From the NCBI GenBank assembly GCA_964526375.1, contig CAZGLK010000003.1, forward strand, positions 1 to 40,139: DNA of 40,139 bases. The letters are read 5' to 3'. Positions 36,317-40,139 of this stretch are shown here, one piece after another. Both the position numbers and the translations under genes were made by a program. Source of the DNA: CAZGLK01 sp964526375. GTDB lineage: Bacteria > Patescibacteriota > Minisyncoccia > JACQLN01. Under the pieces are notes generated by a model. It ran no database searches, was not told where the DNA came from, and saw nothing but the letters and a program-made list of their open reading frames with translations. How positions within the stretch are numbered: the stretch's first letter is position 1; each line of letters starts with the position of its first letter.

Positions 36317-38233
36317 CAAGTACCACTCCATCACCTCTTTGGCAATAGGCACGGCCACCTGCGAGCCTATGCCGGCGTTTTCCACTAAAACCGTCAGCAC
36401 GATTTTAGGATCTTCAAACGGCGCAAAAGCGGTAAACCAAGCATGAGTGTTCTCACCCAGGCCAGTCTCGGCCGTGCCGGTTTTACCGGCGGCCGAGCCC
36501 GGTAGGCCCGCCAGTGACCCGGCCGCGCCTTTGGTTACCGTTTGGTGCATGGCTTCCCTAATTATAGCCAGTGAGTGCGGATCAACAAAATTCTTGCGCA
36601 CGATTTCGGGTTCAGTTCGGGTAAGCACTGTCCCACCAGCCGCGCTAACGGACTTAACCAGCCGCGGCTTTAATAAAACTCCGTTATTGGCGATGGCCGC
36701 CGTGGCCATGGCCAAACCTAATGGCGTAAATTGCACATAACCCTGGCCAATGGACATGTTGTAAGTGTCGCCGGCGAACCAGCTTTCGCGGTAGGTTTGT
36801 TTTTTCCAATCGGGCGTGGGCACGGATCCGCTTCTCTCGCCCGGCAAATCTATGCCTGTTAAAGCCGTAAAGCCAAACCGGCTTAAATAATCAGCGATTT
36901 TTTTGGGTCCCAAGCCGGCGATATTGCCGTAGCCGCCCCCCACGGTATAAAAGAAGATATTAGAAGACATTGATATGGCGCTGTAAATATCTACCACGCC
37001 TAAGGGCTTCCAGCCCCTAAACTCCTGCCCGGCTACGGTGATGCTGCCAGTATCCAGAATGGTGGTTTTGTCGTCAACAATTTTTTCTTGCAGGGCGGCA
37101 ATTCCCAAGAAGGGTTTAATGGTGGAGCCCGGAGGGTAAAGCCCGCTGACAGCGCGGTTAAAAAGGGGCTGATTGGCGTCTTCAAATATCCGGTGGTATT
37201 CTTCGGGGTTGATCCGGCTGCTAAACACATTGCCGCTAAACAAAGGCAAACTTTGCAGGGCCAGAACGCCGCCGCTTGAGGGATCAATAGCTACCGCCGC
37301 CGCTTTGGTTAAACCGCGAGACAAAACAATCTGGCTCATTACGCTGGAAAGTTTTTCCTGCAAACCGGCGTCCAAAAACAGCGTCAGATTATCACCCGGT
37401 TTTGACTTGGTGGAACCAATAACCCGCTCGGTTTTACCCCGGGCCCCCGTTTCTAAAAAAGTCGCGCCGGCTTTGCCCCGCAATATGTTTTCGTATTGCG
37501 CTTCCAAGCCAGCTTTGCCAATAATGTCGGTTAAAAGATAGTCAGGGTTCTTTTTTAGATCGTTTTGAGAAACACGGCCGGTGTAGCCCAAAACATGGCT
37601 GTAAAAATCGGGGCGAGGCCGCTGTGCGTCGGTAGCTTGCCCATAAGCGCGCTTAAAATTTTCTTCCAGCCGCAAGCCGGGCAATTCGCCGGCTTGGCTC
37701 TTAAAAGCCAGCAATTCCTGATGACTTAGATCTTCCAAAAGCAAAACCGGTCTAAACGAAAAACGATCTATGTTTCTAAATGCCTCTATTACCTGACTGC
37801 GGTCTTCGTTTAACAACCGGGCTATTTTTTCTATAAGTTTTTCCTGCAGTGCACGATCGCGGGGCAGTTCCGCCGGAATGGCCACCAAGTTAAAAGCAGA
37901 AACATTGCCCACCAAAGCTTGGCCGTTGCCGTCGTAAATTATGCCGCGCCTCGGCCGTTCCCAAATCTCCTTAACATAATTGGCCTGGGCTTTGGCGGCG
38001 TAATAATTGTTTTTGAACAAAACCAAATACAGTCCTCTTAAGCCCACAATCGCCAAAACCGCAGTCAAAGCATAACCCAAGTATTTTAGGCGAGACGGCG
38101 CCACCGGGCTCTCCAAACGATCAGACCACTTTAAAGCTCGGGAGCTTAACTGGTGCTGATCAAAAAAAATCTCGTCAACTTCTAAAAGTTCCGTTTTACT
38201 GGACCGGTGATGTTTCTTAAACAAGGGAAACAT
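36308..38233 (-). CDS. mrdA: Penicillin-binding protein 2 (peptidoglycan transpeptidase)
   Basis: Cross-links peptidoglycan for rod elongation. 641 aa. One N-terminal membrane helix (LGYALTAVLAIVGLRGLYLVLF), a dimerisation domain starting around RRGIIYDGNGQALVGN, then the transpeptidase with SxxK in PPGSTIKPF, SxN in SMSSN and KTG in AGKTGTAE. Target of beta-lactams. ATG 38233 (MFPLFKKHH) is preferred over TTG 38248, whose codons come from a TTTGGATTTGACATT spacer repeat. It follows the MreD-like gene in the same direction, the usual mre/mrd order. Confidence 0.94.
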   Translation of the reverse strand: MFPLFKKHHRSSKTELLEVDEIFFDQHQLSSRALKWSDRLESPVAPSRLKYLGYALTAVLAIVGLRGLYLVLFKNNYYAAKAQANYVKEIWERPRRGIIYDGNGQALVGNVSAFNLVAIPAELPRDRALQEKLIEKIARLLNEDRSQVIEAFRNIDRFSFRPVLLLEDLSHQELLAFKSQAGELPGLRLEENFKRAYGQATDAQRPRPDFYSHVLGYTGRVSQNDLKKNPDYLLTDIIGKAGLEAQYENILRGKAGATFLETGARGKTERVIGSTKSKPGDNLTLFLDAGLQEKLSSVMSQIVLSRGLTKAAAVAIDPSSGGVLALQSLPLFSGNVFSSRINPEEYHRIFEDANQPLFNRAVSGLYPPGSTIKPFLGIAALQEKIVDDKTTILDTGSITVAGQEFRGWKPLGVVDIYSAISMSSNIFFYTVGGGYGNIAGLGPKKIADYLSRFGFTALTGIDLPGERSGSVPTPDWKKQTYRESWFAGDTYNMSIGQGYVQFTPLGLAMATAAIANNGVLLKPRLVKSVSAAGGTVLTRTEPEIVRKNFVDPHSLAIIREAMHQTVTKGAAGSLAGLPGSAAGKTGTAETGLGENTHAWFTAFAPFEDPKIVLTVLVENAGIGSQVAVPIAKEVMEWYLAR

Positions 38234-38378
38234 GAATGTCAAATCCAAAACTCAAATGTCAAACCAAGCCCAAAACTCAAAATCCAAAGCGGACCTTTTT
38301 TGTTATTTAGATTTTGGATTTGATTTGTAATTTGAATTTTGTCATTTGGACTTTGTGATATTGTTTCGGATTTCGATA
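38234..38378. repeat. AAATCCAAAACTCAAATG low-complexity spacer
   Basis: Loose repeats of the same A/T-rich type as at 24827-24952, with an inverted half on the right (TTTGGATTTGATTTG). Confidence 0.7.
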
Positions 38379-38855
38379 CTAAGATTTCGGATTTATCGCG
38401 CTGGGTATTTTTCTAAACCCCAAGTTTAAGCCCACGCTTAATATCATGGTTAATATGAGGCTGATTGCCAGACCCGGGCTAAAGTAAAAATTCCCCGGCG
38501 TCAGCAGTCGGCTCAAGCCCCAAGTCATCCCATAGAAAACCGGCAGCCCCAAACTGGAAAGTACCAAGCTCTGCCAAGCAGTTTTGTGAAAAAAACCCGT
38601 TAAGATTATTCTTTCAAAGGCCGCCAAGGCCATCAAGGCCAAAAACAAAATGCCAAGGTTAAACGGACCCAGCGCTCTTAAGTACAGCAGGGTTGTTATA
38701 AAAACTGCCTTCAGCCCACGGCCCTCCAAAAACAAAAAACCAAAAGGCAAAAGCGCCAGCGTCAACTTGGGCAGCCAAGCCGCGTTGTACAGCCAAGGCA
38801 GTAAAACCGCATCCAGCACCATGGCCCCGCCCAAAAACCAGTAAAATAATTTCAT
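38379..38855 (-). CDS. MreD-like membrane protein
   Basis: 158 aa with five or so membrane helices over its whole length, a size and pattern usual for MreD, the membrane subunit of the rod-shape complex with MreC and PBP2/RodA. Sequence motifs are weak in this family, so the call leans on the position just upstream of PBP2. ATG 38855 has no Shine-Dalgarno and follows a CATAAT box by seven bases. Confidence 0.7.
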   Translation of the reverse strand: MKLFYWFLGGAMVLDAVLLPWLYNAAWLPKLTLALLPFGFLFLEGRGLKAVFITTLLYLRALGPFNLGILFLALMALAAFERIILTGFFHKTAWQSLVLSSLGLPVFYGMTWGLSRLLTPGNFYFSPGLAISLILTMILSVGLNLGFRKIPSAINPKS

Positions 38856-38862
38856 GCCTTAC

Positions 38863-38891
38863 ATTATGGCAACCTAAACACAAAGAGACAA
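38863..38891 (-). promoter_or_regulatory. Promoter of the MreD-like gene, probably leaderless
   Basis: Minus strand TTGTCT (38891-38886), 17-base spacer, CATAAT (38868-38863), seven bases, ATG. It overlaps the left arm of the second RAYT's palindrome (38888-38906). Confidence 0.65.
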
Positions 38892-38935
38892 GCTAAGCTT
38901 ACCACAGCGTCTAGAATGTGGTAAGCTTAGCTTGT
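38888..38935. repeat. REP palindrome upstream of the second RAYT
   Basis: ACAAGCTAAGCTTACCACA (38888-38906) pairs perfectly with 38917-38935 around a 10-base loop. The transposase ATG follows at the very next base. Confidence 0.9.
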
Positions 38936-39574
38936 ATGCGAAAAGAAAAATTTGCGCCAGGTGAATATTATCACATCTATAACCGAGGCGTGGACAAAAG
39001 AATATTATTTCTAAACGAGCGGGACATGTTTCGCTTTGCGAACACATGTTACATACTTAACAATTTTGAAAATATACCTTTCCCCTTTGATGTGATACAG
39101 ATCGAACCTAAAAATTCTTTAATTCCCATACAACCATTAGTTAGTTTTGCCGCTGGCTGCATAATGCCTAACCACTACCATTTTTTTGTTTCTGAACAAA
39201 AAGAGAATGGCATAAGTAGCTTCTTCCATAAATTAGGGACAAGCTACACTAAATACTTCAATAATAGATATGACCGCAGTGGCAGTCTGTTTGAGAGTAC
39301 TTTTAAGGCAAAACACATAAATTCAGATGAGTACGCATCCTATTTGACTCAATACATCCATGTTAATCCCATAGCATTGTTGGAAGCTAAGCTTAGCACA
39401 CTTAACAAGATCAAAAATTACCCCTGGTCAACCTTGCCCGATTATTTGGGCTCGGTCAGTAACTTGTCTTTACTTTTAACAGCACCCAATTTTAGAGATG
39501 AAATTTTGGGTATGGATGCAGAAAAATACAATGAGTTTATTGAAGATTTCTACTATGGGCTGTGCCAAGCTTAG
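38936..39574 (+). CDS. REP-associated tyrosine transposase (RAYT), second and distinct
   Basis: 212 aa, HUH-superfamily Y1 transposase. Motifs: PGEYYHIYNRGVDKRILF near the start, metal-binding HYH in CIMPNHYHFFVSEQ, and the catalytic Tyr region LGTSYTKYFNNRYDRSGSLFESTFKAKHI. ATG 38936 is chosen because the earlier in-frame GTG at 38918 lies in the flanking palindrome. It differs clearly from the RAYT at 7137-7796 and has its own REP sequence (AAGCTAAGCTT type), seen on both flanks and in a short form inside the gene near 39387. The stop codon lies at the centre of the downstream palindrome. Confidence 0.92.
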   Translation: MRKEKFAPGEYYHIYNRGVDKRILFLNERDMFRFANTCYILNNFENIPFPFDVIQIEPKNSLIPIQPLVSFAAGCIMPNHYHFFVSEQKENGISSFFHKLGTSYTKYFNNRYDRSGSLFESTFKAKHINSDEYASYLTQYIHVNPIALLEAKLSTLNKIKNYPWSTLPDYLGSVSNLSLLLTAPNFRDEILGMDAEKYNEFIEDFYYGLCQA

Positions 39575-39585
39575 CTTGGCACAGC
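39559..39585. repeat. REP palindrome spanning the second RAYT stop
   Basis: GCTGTGCCAAGCT-T-AGCTTGGCACAGC. It shares AAGCTTAGCTT with the upstream palindrome; the TAG stop at 39572-39574 is at its centre. Confidence 0.9.
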
Positions 39586-39593
39586 AAGAAATT

Positions 39594-39622
39594 TTAACTT
39601 GTCGGAATAAACCTGGTATAAT
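39594..39622 (+). promoter_or_regulatory. Response-regulator promoter, probably leaderless
   Basis: Extended -10 TGG-TATAAT (39617-39622), with a weak -35 TTAACT at 39594-39599 and a 17-base spacer. The ATG follows after eight bases, the same spacing as at uvrA. Confidence 0.7.
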
Positions 39623-39630
39623 ACAATTCT

Positions 39631-40047
39631 ATGGCCTCATCACCTCTTATTTTATACATTGAAGACGACGGCATGTTGCTGAACATGTACCAGGATTTGT
39701 TTACTATCAATGGCTTCCGTTTCGCGGGGGCGCGTGATTTTGCCAGTGGGCGTGAGTTGATTAACAAAGAAAAGCCCGATTTGATTCTTCTTGACCTGAT
39801 CTTACCGCCCCAAGCCAGAGGGCTAATCACTGAACTCTCGCCTCAATTGGGCTTGGATTTGCTTTCCGAAATTAAAACCAAGCCGGAAACAAAAAACATT
39901 CCGGTGGTTATTTTAAGCAACTTAGACGAACCGGAGGTAATGCAAGAAGCCCAAAAACGAGGCGCCGATGATTATCTAATCAAGATTAAGGTTTTGCCCA
40001 AAGATGTGCTGGCCAAAGTGCGCGATATTTTGACCCAGCTCAAGTAG
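39631..40047 (+). CDS. Stand-alone response-regulator receiver domain
   Basis: 138 aa, receiver domain only. The acidic pocket is E11-D12-D13, the phospho-acceptor D55 is in LILLDLILP, the Ser switch is in VVILSNLDE, and the conserved Lys lies in DDYLIKIKV. No output domain, so it must act through protein contact, as CheY-like proteins do. About 10 extra residues (PQARGLITELSPQ) follow the D55 loop. No sensor kinase is in the window. No Shine-Dalgarno; probably leaderless. Confidence 0.9.
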   Translation: MASSPLILYIEDDGMLLNMYQDLFTINGFRFAGARDFASGRELINKEKPDLILLDLILPPQARGLITELSPQLGLDLLSEIKTKPETKNIPVVILSNLDEPEVMQEAQKRGADDYLIKIKVLPKDVLAKVRDILTQLK

Positions 40048-40056
40048 TATTTTCCT

Positions 40057-40112
40057 AACATAATTTCTTTTTAATGTATCTCGGACGATCGTGGTTATGA
40101 CACGGAAATTAT
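40057..40112. repeat. Imperfect CGATCG-type palindrome near the window end
   Basis: ACGATCGT at 40085-40092 with CATAATTTC on the left and GAAATTATG on the right, but unequal spacers (about 17 and 12 bases). A decayed or bulged member of the family. Confidence 0.5.
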
Positions 40113-40139
40113 GTGGGCGGTGTTATGCAACAGGATAAG

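Noticed and set aside
37851..37865. CGATCG at about 37853 in the PBP2 gene, and others at 30085 and 35886
   Set aside because: Flanks are not symmetric, so these are not counted in the palindrome family.
1..40139. CRISPR array
   Set aside because: No regularly spaced direct repeats with unique spacers were seen; the repeats are palindromes and low-complexity spacers.
1..40139. Recoded genome (UGA read as Gly)
   Set aside because: Several well-supported genes end in TGA and none contains in-frame TGA.

Overview
The window looks like a chromosomal piece of a Patescibacteria (CPR) genome, most likely Parcubacteria-like. This is inferred from gene content and repeat style; there is no rRNA here to confirm it. 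Supporting signs are a secG gene followed by a lone family 5 solute-binding protein, a UvrC lacking its C-terminal part, a VirD4/TraC-like membrane ATPase beside a small acidic protein, a stand-alone receiver domain, several GT-C membrane glycosyltransferases, and many short palindromes that intrude in frame into coding sequences (encoding peptides such as LPAGRQG and STSSGRG). TGA is used as a stop (for example at 12521 and 7137), so this is code 11 and not the recoded Gracilibacteria/Absconditabacteria code.

Layout. 1-1420: an orphan gene carrying an exact sequencing-oligo artefact at 678-709. 1467-3650: groES-groEL on the minus strand with a good promoter. 3650-4111: repeat-rich spacer. 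4112-9613: uvrA (with an N gap at 5592-5601), a REP-associated transposase with its palindromes, a small orphan, and divergent uvrC. 9720-14461: secG, solute-binding protein, tRNA-Leu with a duplicated 3' end, HD-domain protein, RNase J. 14477-17876: two paralogous GT-C membrane proteins. 18164-22202: SDR, small orphan, GtrA-like protein, orphan membrane protein, GT-B-like protein. 22373-25351: T4SS-like ATPase and a small acidic partner. 25440-25750: tRNA-Ala-like gene, a compact structured RNA candidate and a terminator. 26234-30512: two PMT/ArnT-like GT-C proteins and an orphan. 30801-38855: a minus-strand housekeeping block (serS, lysS, orphan zinc-ribbon protein, greA, folD, PBP2, MreD-like). 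38888-40047: a second REP-associated transposase with its own palindromes, and a receiver-only response regulator.

Functionally the window combines housekeeping (chaperonin, excision repair, two aminoacyl-tRNA synthetases, GreA, FolD, RNase J, SecG) with cell-envelope work (PBP2, MreD-like, four GT-C proteins, GtrA-like, GT-B-like, SDR). Core genes mostly lack a Shine-Dalgarno sequence, and several have a -10 box only 7-8 bases before the ATG, as for leaderless mRNAs. About eight orphan genes instead carry strong AGGAG(G) sites and usually their own terminator. The most unusual feature is a dispersed family of palindromes centred exactly on ACGATCGT or GCGATCGC, some lying inside genes. Two RAYT/REP modules, a 146-bp MITE-like inverted repeat, a 34-bp palindrome family and a family of about 80-bp hairpins in the groES/groEL/greA/folD spacers add to an exceptionally palindrome-rich sequence.
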